This document shows, piece after piece, positions 48,762 to 58,041 of a DNA stretch of 64,000 nucleotides. The stretch spans positions 62,001 to 126,000 of the forward strand of contig CAILLX010000016.1 of the NCBI GenBank assembly GCA_903835185.1, given 5' to 3'. A program made the position numbers and the translations under genes. Under the pieces are notes generated by a model. That model did no database searches. It saw nothing but the letters and a program-made list of their open reading frames with translations, and was not told where the DNA came from. The stretch comes from an uncultured bacterium. GTDB taxonomy: Bacteria; Cyanobacteriota; Vampirovibrionia; Obscuribacterales; Obscuribacteraceae. Every line of letters begins with the position of its first letter. Position 1 is the stretch's first letter.

Positions 48762-48828
48762 TGCTAGTTCATCATTTCATGAAGGATAGTTTTGTGGGAG
48801 CTGTCTGTCATCTTGTGCCTGGGATTCT

Positions 48829-50352
48829 CTATGCTTTGAAAAAGTTGTCTCTAAATTTAACTATATGATCCTGCAGAGCCTGCTCCTCTTCTTTTGTCGG
48901 TTTGGTACCGCAGTTGAGTTTTGCTTCAATATCTCTTGCCTGGCTGGAAAGATATTTAAACCATTCACGTTTAAACCTTAGGATATCTTTGTTTTCAATC
49001 GTATCCATTAGCCCTGTGTTGGCAGCATAGATAATTGATACCTGGGCAGCCAGAGAGAGCGGTTGATACTGTGGCTGCTTGAGCACTTCTGTTAGCTTCT
49101 GACCACGGCGGATCTGATCTTGAGTTGCTTTGTCGAGATCTGAGGAAAATTGGGCAAATGCTTCCAGCTCACGGAATTGAGCAAGATCGAGGCGGAGCTT
49201 TCCTGCCACTGTTTTCATCGCCTTTGTTTGTGCGGCTCCACCCACCCGGGATACTGATATACCGGCATTGATTGCCGGTCTGACTCCGGCGTAAAACAGA
49301 TCTGTTTCGAGAAAAATCTGACCGTCTGTAATTGAGATTACGTTGGTTGGAATATATGCCGATACATCGCCTGCTTGGGTTTCAATTATAGGCAGTGCTG
49401 TGAGTGATCCTGCTCCAAGCTTGTCTGAAAGCTTGGCTGCGCGCTCTAACAGCCGGCTGTGCAGATAAAAGACATCTCCTGGATAAGCTTCACGTCCTGG
49501 CGGGCGGCGCAAAAGTAAACTCATAGCTCGATAGGCTTGAGCATGCTTGGAGAGGTCGTCATAAACGCAAAGAGCATGTTGTCCCTTGAACATGAAATAC
49601 TCGCCTATGGCAGCACCGGCATAAGGGGCAAGAAACTGCATAGCAGCAGAAGCGGTGGCTGGAGCATCTACTATAACTGTGTACTCCATAGCGCCGTGCT
49701 CTTCGAGTATTTTCATGATCCGCCCTATATTGGCTTCTTTCTGTCCGATAGCCACATAGATGCAGACAGGGCGATTGGGTTGGTCTTTCTGGTTGAGAAT
49801 GGTATCGATGGCTATAGCTGTCTTGCCTGTTTGGCGGTCGCCTATGATAAGTTCACGTTGCCCGCGTCCAATTGGGATCATTCCGTCTATAGAAGTGATC
49901 CCTGTCATGAGCGGCTCGCATACAGATTGCCGGCTGACAATCCCGGGTGCTTTAAATTCAATCGGGCGTGTTTGTGTTGTGTTCAGTGGTCCTTTGCCGT
50001 CGCGTGGTTGTCCAATTGGATCGACTACACGTCCAAGCAGCGCTTCACCCACCGGTGTCGAGGCTATCCTTCCTGTCGTCTTAACAGACATACCTTCGGC
50101 AATCTCTCGCCCTTCGCCTAAAATGACGACACCTACATTGTCTTCTTCAAGATTGAGCACCAGTCCCATTGTGCCGGCTCCGTCGTCAAATTCGAGGAGC
50201 TCTCCGGCCATGGCCTTTTCCATACCGTAAACACGAGCTATGCCGTCTCCCACAAGCAGAACGCTGCCTACGTCAGAGAGCTGCAGCTCTGCCTTATACT
50301 GCTCAAGCTGTGCTTTAAGTACTGATGTAATTTCGTCTGGTCTTATCGCCAT
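48829..50352 (-). CDS. atpA: ATP synthase alpha subunit
   Basis: [54 protein letters not shown]. Confidence 0.98.
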   Translation of the reverse strand: MAIRPDEITSVLKAQLEQYKAELQLSDVGSVLLVGDGIARVYGMEKAMAGELLEFDDGAGTMGLVLNLEEDNVGVVILGEGREIAEGMSVKTTGRIASTPVGEALLGRVVDPIGQPRDGKGPLNTTQTRPIEFKAPGIVSRQSVCEPLMTGITSIDGMIPIGRGQRELIIGDRQTGKTAIAIDTILNQKDQPNRPVCIYVAIGQKEANIGRIMKILEEHGAMEYTVIVDAPATASAAMQFLAPYAGAAIGEYFMFKGQHALCVYDDLSKHAQAYRAMSLLLRRPPGREAYPGDVFYLHSRLLERAAKLSDKLGAGSLTALPIIETQAGDVSAYIPTNVISITDGQIFLETDLFYAGVRPAINAGISVSRVGGAAQTKAMKTVAGKLRLDLAQFRELEAFAQFSSDLDKATQDQIRRGQKLTEVLKQPQYQPLSLAAQVSIIYAANTGLMDTIENKDILRFKREWFKYLSSQARDIEAKLNCGTKPTKEEEQALQDHIVKFRDNFFKA

Positions 50353-50404
50353 TTTCTTGTCCACCTTAGCTGAGTCGGCTCCGGCAGTCGGAGCCGGGAA
50401 AAAA

Positions 50405-50956
50405 CTATACAGAGCAGAGCGCTCGTTCGAGAACTTGCAGTTTTCCTTTCAGGCTGCCGTCCAATACCTGATCGCCTATACGCAATACCATACCGCCCAA
50501 AAGAGACTCGTCAACGGCGACAGCTAGCTCCAGCTTTTTGCCTAAACGGGCAATAAGTTTGCTCTTAATAACCTGCACAGCCTCTGGAGGAAGCGTATAG
50601 GCAGAAGTCAGAGTTGCTGTCACAATCTGTTTTTTTGTTTGCCACAGCTGTTTGTACTCTCTCTCGAGATGGCTTAGCAATTGAAGGCGTCGCTTATCGG
50701 CAAGAAGGTTGAGCAGGCGCAAAGTAAGCTCATTTATATGTCCGGCAAATAAATTGGACAAGAGATCTTTCTTCACACTGCTCGCAATAGCCGGATGATT
50801 GAGTATAGTGCTGAACTCAGGTACGCTTTCTACGACCTGGCTAATTAGTTGAAGGTCTGCCAATATAAAATCAGATACATCATCAGGAGCTTCTAAGGCC
50901 AATTCAAGGAGTGCTGCGGCGTATTTAGAAGCACTGCGTGCCAACTCAGTTTTCAT
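50405..50956 (-). CDS. atpH: ATP synthase delta subunit
   Basis: [21 protein letters not shown]... [21 protein letters not shown]; start overlaps the end of atpF. Confidence 0.92.
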   Translation of the reverse strand: MKTELARSASKYAAALLELALEAPDDVSDFILADLQLISQVVESVPEFSTILNHPAIASSVKKDLLSNLFAGHINELTLRLLNLLADKRRLQLLSHLEREYKQLWQTKKQIVTATLTSAYTLPPEAVQVIKSKLIARLGKKLELAVAVDESLLGGMVLRIGDQVLDGSLKGKLQVLERALCSV

Positions 50957-51455
50957 CGCTTCTGCCTGGGACCTCCAACTGGACAACAAATTGATCAAGA
51001 AGCCGACTTCTGGCACTGTCTGTAATGGCAGCCGGAAGTAATCTTTGAGTGAGCTGCACTGCTGCTGTCGCGGTTGCTGCTCTTAACTTAGATATTACTA
51101 GCTGGCGTTCGGCAGCTATCTCGAGATCAATCTTGGTGCCTGCCGCTGCTATCTCCTCTTGCGTTTCTGCATCCAGGCGCCCCTTCATCTCTCTTGACAC
51201 GCGCAATGCTTCGGATAAGATGTTGTCCATCTCAACTTCAGAGTTGGCTATCTTGCTCTTTTGTGCTTCGAGAAAAGCTTCACCTTCGGCACGGGCGCGG
51301 CTGGCATCTCCAAGAGCTGTGTTTATCTTATCCTGCCGGTCACAGAGTATGTTTGGCATATACTTTGCTACCAACCAGCACAGAAAACCGATGAGAACAA
51401 ACCAGTTGATCAGGTTGTTTTCAAAGAAGGAGAAAATTAGGTTGGAGTGTCCCAT
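50946..51455 (-). CDS. atpF: ATP synthase b subunit
   Basis: Membrane N-terminus and coiled coil, between b' and delta genes. Confidence 0.88.
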   Translation of the reverse strand: MGHSNLIFSFFENNLINWFVLIGFLCWLVAKYMPNILCDRQDKINTALGDASRARAEGEAFLEAQKSKIANSEVEMDNILSEALRVSREMKGRLDAETQEEIAAAGTKIDLEIAAERQLVISKLRAATATAAVQLTQRLLPAAITDSARSRLLDQFVVQLEVPGRSDEN

Positions 51456-51474
51456 AGTGTCAGATTAATATACT

Positions 51475-51951
51475 TTAGAGAGCATTTTTTAGAGTATGGC
51501 GTACTGTGTCGGCATCAAGATGAACAGCTACCGGCTCGCCAAGCAGTTTAGCTGTAATGTCGCGGACCAATGTTGTCTCCTCTTTGACAAGCTCTTCAAT
51601 CAAGCTGTCAGTTTCAGAGCTCATCTTTGCTTGGGCGAACTGCAGCTTCTCCTGTCCGACTACTTTGAGGCGGTTAAGCTCGACCGTGCGATAGCTGTTT
51701 GCTGATTCTAACGCTTCGTTGACTAAAGCTTGTGCTTCACCTTTAGTCTTTTGCAGCTGCAAGTGATAGGCTTCCAACACCTGCTCAGCATGCTCTCTGG
51801 CAGACCTTCCATCGTCAATGTCATTTCTGATCTTTGTGGCACGTTGCTTGAGAACACGCTCGACTGGCTTCAACATTATTTCGTTGAGCAGAGCTATGAA
51901 CACCAGGAAGCTGGCTATGAAAATGAAATAGGTCGCATTTAGTTCAAACAT
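51475..51951 (-). CDS. ATP synthase b' subunit
   Basis: FELNATYFIFIASFLVFIALLNEIMLKPVERVLKQRATKI. Confidence 0.88.
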   Translation of the reverse strand: MFELNATYFIFIASFLVFIALLNEIMLKPVERVLKQRATKIRNDIDDGRSAREHAEQVLEAYHLQLQKTKGEAQALVNEALESANSYRTVELNRLKVVGQEKLQFAQAKMSSETDSLIEELVKEETTLVRDITAKLLGEPVAVHLDADTVRHTLKNAL

Positions 51952-52062
51952 TTTGATGCTGTTACTTTTCAGCTAGGAAGAAGCTTGCCAGTTAGCTGCC
52001 TGGCGTTGCTGTTCGTCCCGGCGTCAGGCAAGATCTCCGCAAAGTGAGTTCAGACACTGTCT

Positions 52063-52356
52063 TTAGACTTTAGTACCGTTCAGATAAAGCAAAATTGCTA
52101 TAACGAACGCCAGAAGTCCGAGCGCTTCCATCAGAGCAGCAATAATGATGGCGTTTGCGAGTAGCTTATTCGCCATCTCTGGTTGTCGTGCCATTCCTTC
52201 CAGAGCACGAGCACCAGCTATTCCTATGCCGATACCAGGACCAAAGACACCGACAGCAGCAATTCCTGCCCCTATGAGCGAGGCGGCCTTGACAATGGTG
52301 CCGGAGTCAGTTCCGGCGGCAACAGCGCTTGCTTGAGCTATGAGTTGGGGGTCCAC
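52063..52356 (-). CDS. atpE: ATP synthase c subunit
   Basis: IGAGIAAVGVFGPGIGIGIAGARALEGMARQPEMANKL...IAALMEALGLLAFVIAILLYL. Confidence 0.97.
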   Translation of the reverse strand: MDPQLIAQASAVAAGTDSGTIVKAASLIGAGIAAVGVFGPGIGIGIAGARALEGMARQPEMANKLLANAIIIAALMEALGLLAFVIAILLYLNGTKV

Positions 52357-52450
52357 TTAGTTACTCCTGTAAAAAGGTTTGTTTCGCCGGTGGCGACTGT
52401 TTTTAAGACATTAAAGTCGGCACCGATTATAGCAGTATGACATTGCTTTC

Positions 52451-53203
52451 TCAGTGATGTTCAGCTACAGTAAGACCAATATAGATTGAGGTCAGCAGTG
52501 CAAATACAAGAGCCTGAATGACTCCGATGAAAAGTTCGAAGCCCATGACAGCTGCAGGTAAAAGAGCAGGCATTATAAGAAGGAACGCTCCGCGCATTAG
52601 CTCATCGGCTGTAATGACTGCAAGAAGACGCAGAGCAAGTGTTGATGGACGAATTATTACATCCATCCATTCAATAGGGCTCATAGGGCTGGCAAACAAG
52701 ACCCGCAGAAACTTGCGACCATGAGCCCAGAATCCTGAATAGAGATAAGTAATAAGTGCAATCGTTGCCAGCCCGGCTGTAACGTTAAAGTCTGTTGTTG
52801 GTGAAGCCAGCTCGAATGTTTCACCAGTTGGAAGCTTTGGCCACCAGGAAAGGTGCTCGAAAGCTTTCCATGGTCCTACACCTATAAAGTTGCCAATTAA
52901 GACAAAAATAAATATTGCAGCGATAAGAGGGAAGAACTTGCGCCACTGCTGACCAATCTGTCCGCGAGCCAGGTCAGCCAAAAAGGAGTAGAGCATCTCG
53001 ACAACTGCTTGGCTGTTGCCACCAGGACCGTCTACCACCATAGCTCTTGTTGCCAGAGCAGCTCCGCCTAGTGCTAGCCCCATACAGCTCCAGGTCATAA
53101 GGAGAGTATCGACATGTACATTGCCAAGCGGTCCGAGGACATTGATGCTGTTGAGCGCAGGGTCATGGACAAACTGCGAAAAATAAAGGTTCTTGCCTAA
53201 CAT
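52451..53203 (-). CDS. atpB: ATP synthase a subunit
   Basis: Polytopic; IRPSTLALRLLAVITADELM; GFELFIGVIQALVFALLTSIYIGL. Confidence 0.95.
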   Translation of the reverse strand: MLGKNLYFSQFVHDPALNSINVLGPLGNVHVDTLLMTWSCMGLALGGAALATRAMVVDGPGGNSQAVVEMLYSFLADLARGQIGQQWRKFFPLIAAIFIFVLIGNFIGVGPWKAFEHLSWWPKLPTGETFELASPTTDFNVTAGLATIALITYLYSGFWAHGRKFLRVLFASPMSPIEWMDVIIRPSTLALRLLAVITADELMRGAFLLIMPALLPAAVMGFELFIGVIQALVFALLTSIYIGLTVAEHH

Positions 53204-53311
53204 AGCTTCGTCTAAATTTGAAGATGAATCCTGCTTGTGACCAGTGCTGATCGCTTGCCAGCTGTCTGTGTCGGGGACTAGGGCATAATACCAGAGATTG
53301 ACTGCGGCAGG

Positions 53312-53626
53312 CTAAGCGTCTTTGTTATCAGCTTTATAAACTTCCTGCTGGCAGCTACAATCCTTACTGTTGAGCTCTTGTCCGGCGTGTTGCGACTGAC
53401 ACGACCTGTCTGCAGCGAGCGCTTTGTTTATCAAACGTGCCAGTCCCAGAACCATTCCTAATATAGGCAGTACTAAAGTAAACCATGGGTGCGTATGTAA
53501 CCTTTTGTCCAGCCAGATACCTGCCCAGGCGCCAGCAGCTATGACTAGAGCGATGCCTAAGACAGACTCGCCGGCTAATGACCAAACTTTAACTGTTTCG
53601 GAGCTTCCTGGTTTCAAAGTTGTCAC
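53312..53626 (-). CDS. AtpI-like/AtpZ-like protein
   Basis: Two TM segments, G(I/L)xxxxxWAGIWLDKRLHTHPWFTLVLPILGMVLGLARL, first gene of atp operon. Confidence 0.75.
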   Translation of the reverse strand: MTTLKPGSSETVKVWSLAGESVLGIALVIAAGAWAGIWLDKRLHTHPWFTLVLPILGMVLGLARLINKALAADRSCQSQHAGQELNSKDCSCQQEVYKADNKDA

Positions 53627-53696
53627 TGCCTGTTAAACTAACGCCTCTTTAATTATCCCCTGGAAACATGGACTGTGCTGCCGAATATTCTGGATT

Positions 53697-53832
53697 GCAC
53701 TTGACGCACTGCTTCTATATTGCTAGTAGGGGCGGATTGTATCCGCCCGCTGGCGTTTGCAACGTGCCCCTACGAGGAATTGTCCAAGCGCTATGGCACT
53801 ATTTTGGAATCTCGCTACTAGTCAAGAGAGTC
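53697..53832. mobile_element. MITE-like palindromic repeat, copy 3 (inverted)
   Basis: Core GTAGGGGCGGATTGTATCCGCCCGCTGGCGTTTGCAACGTGCCCCTAC (53726-53773), then GGCACTATTTTGGAATCTCGCTACTAGTCAAG matching the left arm of copy 1 in reverse complement. Confidence 0.72.
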
Positions 53833-53947
53833 GTGGATATTCTCATTGTGTGAGCGCCAGGTGTAAGTAATGAGAGTTCATTTGATACACTTAGTTAATC
53901 AAGGCTAACTAGTATCGCCTTGCAAGGTAAGAAGGAGTCAACCTGTC

Positions 53948-54718
53948 ATGTTCAGCCGATTTGTCTCTTTGATGCAAGCCTTTTTTAACGCCTTAATGGG
54001 CAAATTCGAAGATCCCGAGATGATGCTTGAGCAGATGCAGCAGGAGCTCCAGCAGAATTTGACCCAGGTGCGTCAGGCAGTGGCCCAGGCGATAGCCACT
54101 GAAAAACAGCTTGAGCAGCAGCTGCAGAAGAACAAAGATCAAGCTGAAACCTGGGCTAATCGTGCCAAGTTGGCTGTTCAGCAGAACAATGACGATCTTG
54201 CCAGGCAAGCGTTGCAGCGCAAAGCGCAGTATGTGCAGGCTGCTGCCGACCTTGAGGGGCAGCTGGCTCAGCAGAAGCACGCCACAACTGGATTGCGCCA
54301 GCGACTGACAGAGTTGGAATCTGAGGTGCAAAAAGCGTATACAAAGAAGCAGGTTCTTATTGCCAGGGATAAAGCAGCTCAAGCTACCAGTAAAGCAAAT
54401 GAAATTCTGGCAAAAACAACCGCTTCAGGAGCGATGTCAGTGATCGAGCGCATGGAACAAAAAGTTAACGAGCGCGAGGCTAAAGCAGCTGCTTTACAAG
54501 AGATTGGTACAGATCAGCTGGACAAGGCTTTCAAGAGTTTTGAAGGGCAATCTGATATTGAGGCGGAACTGGCAGCTTTGAAAGGTACAAGCCAGCCGAA
54601 GCTGATAGTAGATGAGCTTAAAGAGCCGATTCTTATTGAAAAAAGAGCTGACAAAGCCGATAAGCACCCTGAAGCAGTTGATGCTGAAGAGGTCAGGCAG
54701 GTTGAGAACAAAGAGTGA
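53948..54718 (+). CDS. pspA: PspA/IM30-family protein
   Basis: 256 aa coiled coil; FSRFVSLMQAFFNALMGKFEDPEMMLEQMQQELQQNLTQVRQAVAQAIATEKQLEQQL. Confidence 0.92.
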   Translation: MFSRFVSLMQAFFNALMGKFEDPEMMLEQMQQELQQNLTQVRQAVAQAIATEKQLEQQLQKNKDQAETWANRAKLAVQQNNDDLARQALQRKAQYVQAAADLEGQLAQQKHATTGLRQRLTELESEVQKAYTKKQVLIARDKAAQATSKANEILAKTTASGAMSVIERMEQKVNEREAKAAALQEIGTDQLDKAFKSFEGQSDIEAELAALKGTSQPKLIVDELKEPILIEKRADKADKHPEAVDAEEVRQVENKE

Positions 54719-55835
54719 CAGCATCTTCAAAATATTGACGGAATCTGCCTTCTAAAATTGCTTGACGGGCTAAGGCAGCTTGTCTGACTAGATAAAAGAT
54801 GTTGTGGATGGAGAGCAGGCTGGCAGCAGTCATCTCTTTCAGCCGTATTAGATGATGCAGATAAGCACGGCTATGGTGCTGGCAGGTATAGCAAGAGCAG
54901 CCTGGCTCGAGCGGCTCAGGATCGGTAGTAAAACGTGCTCCCTTAAGCGCAATTCTTCCTGCACTTGTGAATGCAGCACCGTGTCTGGCCAGCCTTGTAG
55001 GCAAGACGCAATCAAACATATCAATACCGCATCTAATGGCGTAGGCGATATCCCACGGAGTGCCGACTCCCATAAGATAGCGCGGTTTAGTTTTGGGTAG
55101 TAAAGGTGCTGTATAAGCAACCATATGTTCTATAGCCTGCCGATTCTCTCCTACAGCTACACCGCCTATGGCAAAGCCCGGCAGATCAAAGCTGGTGACT
55201 ATCTGAGCTGACTGGGTGCGCAGTTCTTCATAAGTGCTGCCCTGGACAATGCCGAAAAGTGCTTGATCTGCTGAACGGGCATGGCGAGCAACACAGCGCT
55301 CCAGCCAGCGGTGAGTACGATCTGCAGCTTGTCTGGCTTCTTCATAAGTGGCCGGATTTTTGACACACTCGTCAAACGCCATGATGATATCCGCGCCAAG
55401 CGAGTTCTGAACCTCCATCGATTTCTCTGGACCGATGAAGTGCTCCTGTCCGCTCAAATGGTCCTTAAAATAGACTCCATCTTCTGTAATTCTGCGCAGC
55501 TCATCCAGACTGAATATTTGAAACCCACCTGAATCAGTGAGTATCGGTAGGTGGCAAGCTGCAAACTGATGCAGCCCCCCATGTGACTCAACCAATTTGT
55601 GCCCAGGACGCAAATAAAGATGATAAGAGTTGGACAGAACAATCTGTGCGCCGCAAAGATCCACTTGCTCCCAGGTAAGCGCTTTGATTGTAGCGTTTGT
55701 TCCGACCGGCATAAATACAGGAGTTTCAATGACTCCGTGTGCAGTTATGAGGCGTCCTGCGCGGGCACCTGACCATGGACAAACAGATTCAATTTCAAAA
55801 TTGATGACTCTAATCCTCCGGAAGGAACTGACCAC
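54693..55835 (-). CDS. tgt: tRNA-guanine transglycosylase
   Basis: VFMPVGTNATIKAL; LTDSGGFQIFSL; ALKGARFTTDPEPLEPGCSCYTCQHHSRAYLHHL. Confidence 0.97.
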   Translation of the reverse strand: MVSSFRRIRVINFEIESVCPWSGARAGRLITAHGVIETPVFMPVGTNATIKALTWEQVDLCGAQIVLSNSYHLYLRPGHKLVESHGGLHQFAACHLPILTDSGGFQIFSLDELRRITEDGVYFKDHLSGQEHFIGPEKSMEVQNSLGADIIMAFDECVKNPATYEEARQAADRTHRWLERCVARHARSADQALFGIVQGSTYEELRTQSAQIVTSFDLPGFAIGGVAVGENRQAIEHMVAYTAPLLPKTKPRYLMGVGTPWDIAYAIRCGIDMFDCVLPTRLARHGAAFTSAGRIALKGARFTTDPEPLEPGCSCYTCQHHSRAYLHHLIRLKEMTAASLLSIHNIFYLVRQAALARQAILEGRFRQYFEDAVTLCSQPA

Positions 55836-55896
55836 TAAATTAAGCTCAGCTACTTCTGTCAGTCAACTGTGCGCAGTGCCGGATCTTTACCTTAAT

Positions 55897-55934
55897 CCCA
55901 ATACTGTTTAGATAAGCTGTTGACGCGCCCCTAC
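55897..55934. repeat. Partial dispersed repeat, copy 4
   Basis: CCCAATACTGTTTAGATAA then GACGCGCCCCTACG, matching both ends of the 29989-30096 repeat. Confidence 0.5.
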
Positions 55935-56134
55935 GCTGTACTGTATTGACCGTAAGCCTCATAGATTGTAAATCATGAGTTTACGTTATTTTGATGTCCA
56001 GTCGTCGAGAAAGTTTGCAGCTTCCCGATTGATTTTACGGGTGCTAACCGAATAGGTACGCTTTCAATAATTAGGGTTGCAATGAGGCTAGCCATTGTCA
56101 CCATTAAGGGCTGGCGCAGAGTGTCAATCATAAG

Positions 56135-57616
56135 GTGAAGAGATGGCATGATATATACTTCGTTTGTTTTACTGTTGTAGGAGCGCTCTTTGTGTTGAAG
56201 GTAACCACAGCTTTGATTCTGCTGGTGCTGATAACGGCAGCTTTGTCTGGAAGTGTTGAAGCTGGCAGCGAGCCTGTATCTGTTCGGGCAGCCAAGTGTC
56301 TACCTGTTTTCTTGCGACAGCAGAAAGATCCCCGTCTCTGTCTGCATGACGAGCTCCTTGATAAGCGTGATGTTCTCCATATCTACTTGACGCTGGCTGA
56401 CGAGCCGTTTGCCTATACATTTTCGTTGGGATACTTCACTTTTTCAGAAGGTAGCAAAGAACCTGGTCTTATCGATGAACATGAACAGTTGTTGCCGGTT
56501 CCAGGAGCTAAAGCAACTCACTTTGATAAGTCTGATCTGCATGAAGTCAAAGGATTTGACCTTGTTTCAGCTGGTAAAGTGCAGCAGGCGTTAAAGGAGT
56601 TTGCATCTGCTGTAAAACAGCCGCAAAGCAATCCGCGGTTGTACAGCAATTTAGGAGCCTGTCTGGCTCAACTTGGACAGTTTGCTGATGCCGGCAAACA
56701 GCTTGACCTGGCAATTAAGATGAAACCTGATTATGCAGTGGCACTTGCCAATAAATCCTGGCTTTGTCTGGCAACTGGAAGAGCAGTGGAAGCTGCGACG
56801 GTAGCTCAGGCAGCATTGCGTATTGATCCGGATCTGCGAGCTGCACGATTTGCTGCTATAAAAGCACAGCTAGATCTCGGTCAGCCGGCAGGGGCGCATG
56901 AAGTAAGTGAAAACACTGTGCTGCGTTGGCCTGGCGATCCTTATGCAATTAAATATTCAGGAGATGTACTGGCAGCAGCAGGCAACTTTAAGTTAGCTAA
57001 GGCTCGCTATCAAAAAGCCCTGTTGCTAATGCCCAATAACCCACAACTACTGCTTGAGATTGCCCAGGCAGCTGCTGTTCAAGGGGATTTGGATGATGCC
57101 TTAAAAAGGGCTCGCCAGGCTACAACGGTTGCACCCGATAATCCTGCCGGGCATCTGGCTCTTGGGCGTTATCTTGAGATGAATAGAGAGAATCGTGCTG
57201 CTCAGATTCAGTATGAACGAGCGCTGGATTTAAATCCGTCGCTGACTCTCAATGTGTCTATCTATGGACCTCTGCTGCGTGTGCTAGTGGCTGGCAACAA
57301 ACTGGACGATGCTGACAAGCTCTCGCGCAAGTGGGTTGCAGGAAGCCCAGATTGTGGGGACTGTCATTACAATCGTGCCTGGATTGCCGCCCAATTGCCT
57401 GGTCCTAAACATACTGTCGAAGCGATTGATGAGTATAAGAAAGCAATAGCGATAAAAGCTGATTTGACTTCGGCTCACTACAATGTCGCGCTCTTGCTGG
57501 TGAAGCAAGAGAAGGAGAGCGAGGCTGCCCGAGAGCTCAAGCTGTTTATTCAACTTGCTCCCAAAGATCCAGATATTGGTAATGCGCGCAAGTTGTTGGA
57601 AAAACTGGGCAAGTAA
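56135..57616 (+). CDS. TPR protein
   Basis: 493 aa; multiple TPRs (LYSNLGACLAQLGQFADAGKQLDLAIKMKPDYA...). Confidence 0.85.
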   Translation: MKRWHDIYFVCFTVVGALFVLKVTTALILLVLITAALSGSVEAGSEPVSVRAAKCLPVFLRQQKDPRLCLHDELLDKRDVLHIYLTLADEPFAYTFSLGYFTFSEGSKEPGLIDEHEQLLPVPGAKATHFDKSDLHEVKGFDLVSAGKVQQALKEFASAVKQPQSNPRLYSNLGACLAQLGQFADAGKQLDLAIKMKPDYAVALANKSWLCLATGRAVEAATVAQAALRIDPDLRAARFAAIKAQLDLGQPAGAHEVSENTVLRWPGDPYAIKYSGDVLAAAGNFKLAKARYQKALLLMPNNPQLLLEIAQAAAVQGDLDDALKRARQATTVAPDNPAGHLALGRYLEMNRENRAAQIQYERALDLNPSLTLNVSIYGPLLRVLVAGNKLDDADKLSRKWVAGSPDCGDCHYNRAWIAAQLPGPKHTVEAIDEYKKAIAIKADLTSAHYNVALLLVKQEKESEAARELKLFIQLAPKDPDIGNARKLLEKLGK

Positions 57617-58041
57617 AACAGCTGTCTGACAGTCCTTGAATTGTGAGTCGGCCGCCACATCCACATCCACATCCATGGCAGCCAAATGCAACCTTTCTAA
57701 TCTTACCTGAAACGGCTGGTCAGTAAGTTTGGGCTGCCAACTAGCAAAAACAGAAATCACCATAAAAACTTCTTGTGTAGACTGTATTGCTAACAAGAGT
57801 CTGCTATAGCCCGGTCCAATATCTGGGCTATATACATCGGTGCAATTACTTCCAACATTGACAGACTTGTGTCATTATCTGTTCTTGACACTCTAGATGC
57901 AGATGTAGTCTAATTCGGCTGTGGTGCGAATTGCTGAGATGTATACGTGGATTTTGTGTCAAGTTTTAATGGGGCGTTAGGTAAGATCTGCTCGATATGT
58001 AGCATAAGAATGTTTTGCTACAGGTGCAGTAAGGTTCAGCC

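Noticed and set aside
57284-57796. 170-aa minus-strand ORF overlapping the TPR gene end
   Set aside because: Mostly antisense to the TPR CDS; no domain; contains a (CCACAT)n microrepeat-derived DVDVDV stretch.
57805-57842. TATAGCCC...GGGCTATA inverted repeat upstream of smc
   Set aside because: Short 8-bp stem with an 22-nt spacer in AT-rich intergenic DNA; not distinguishable from chance.
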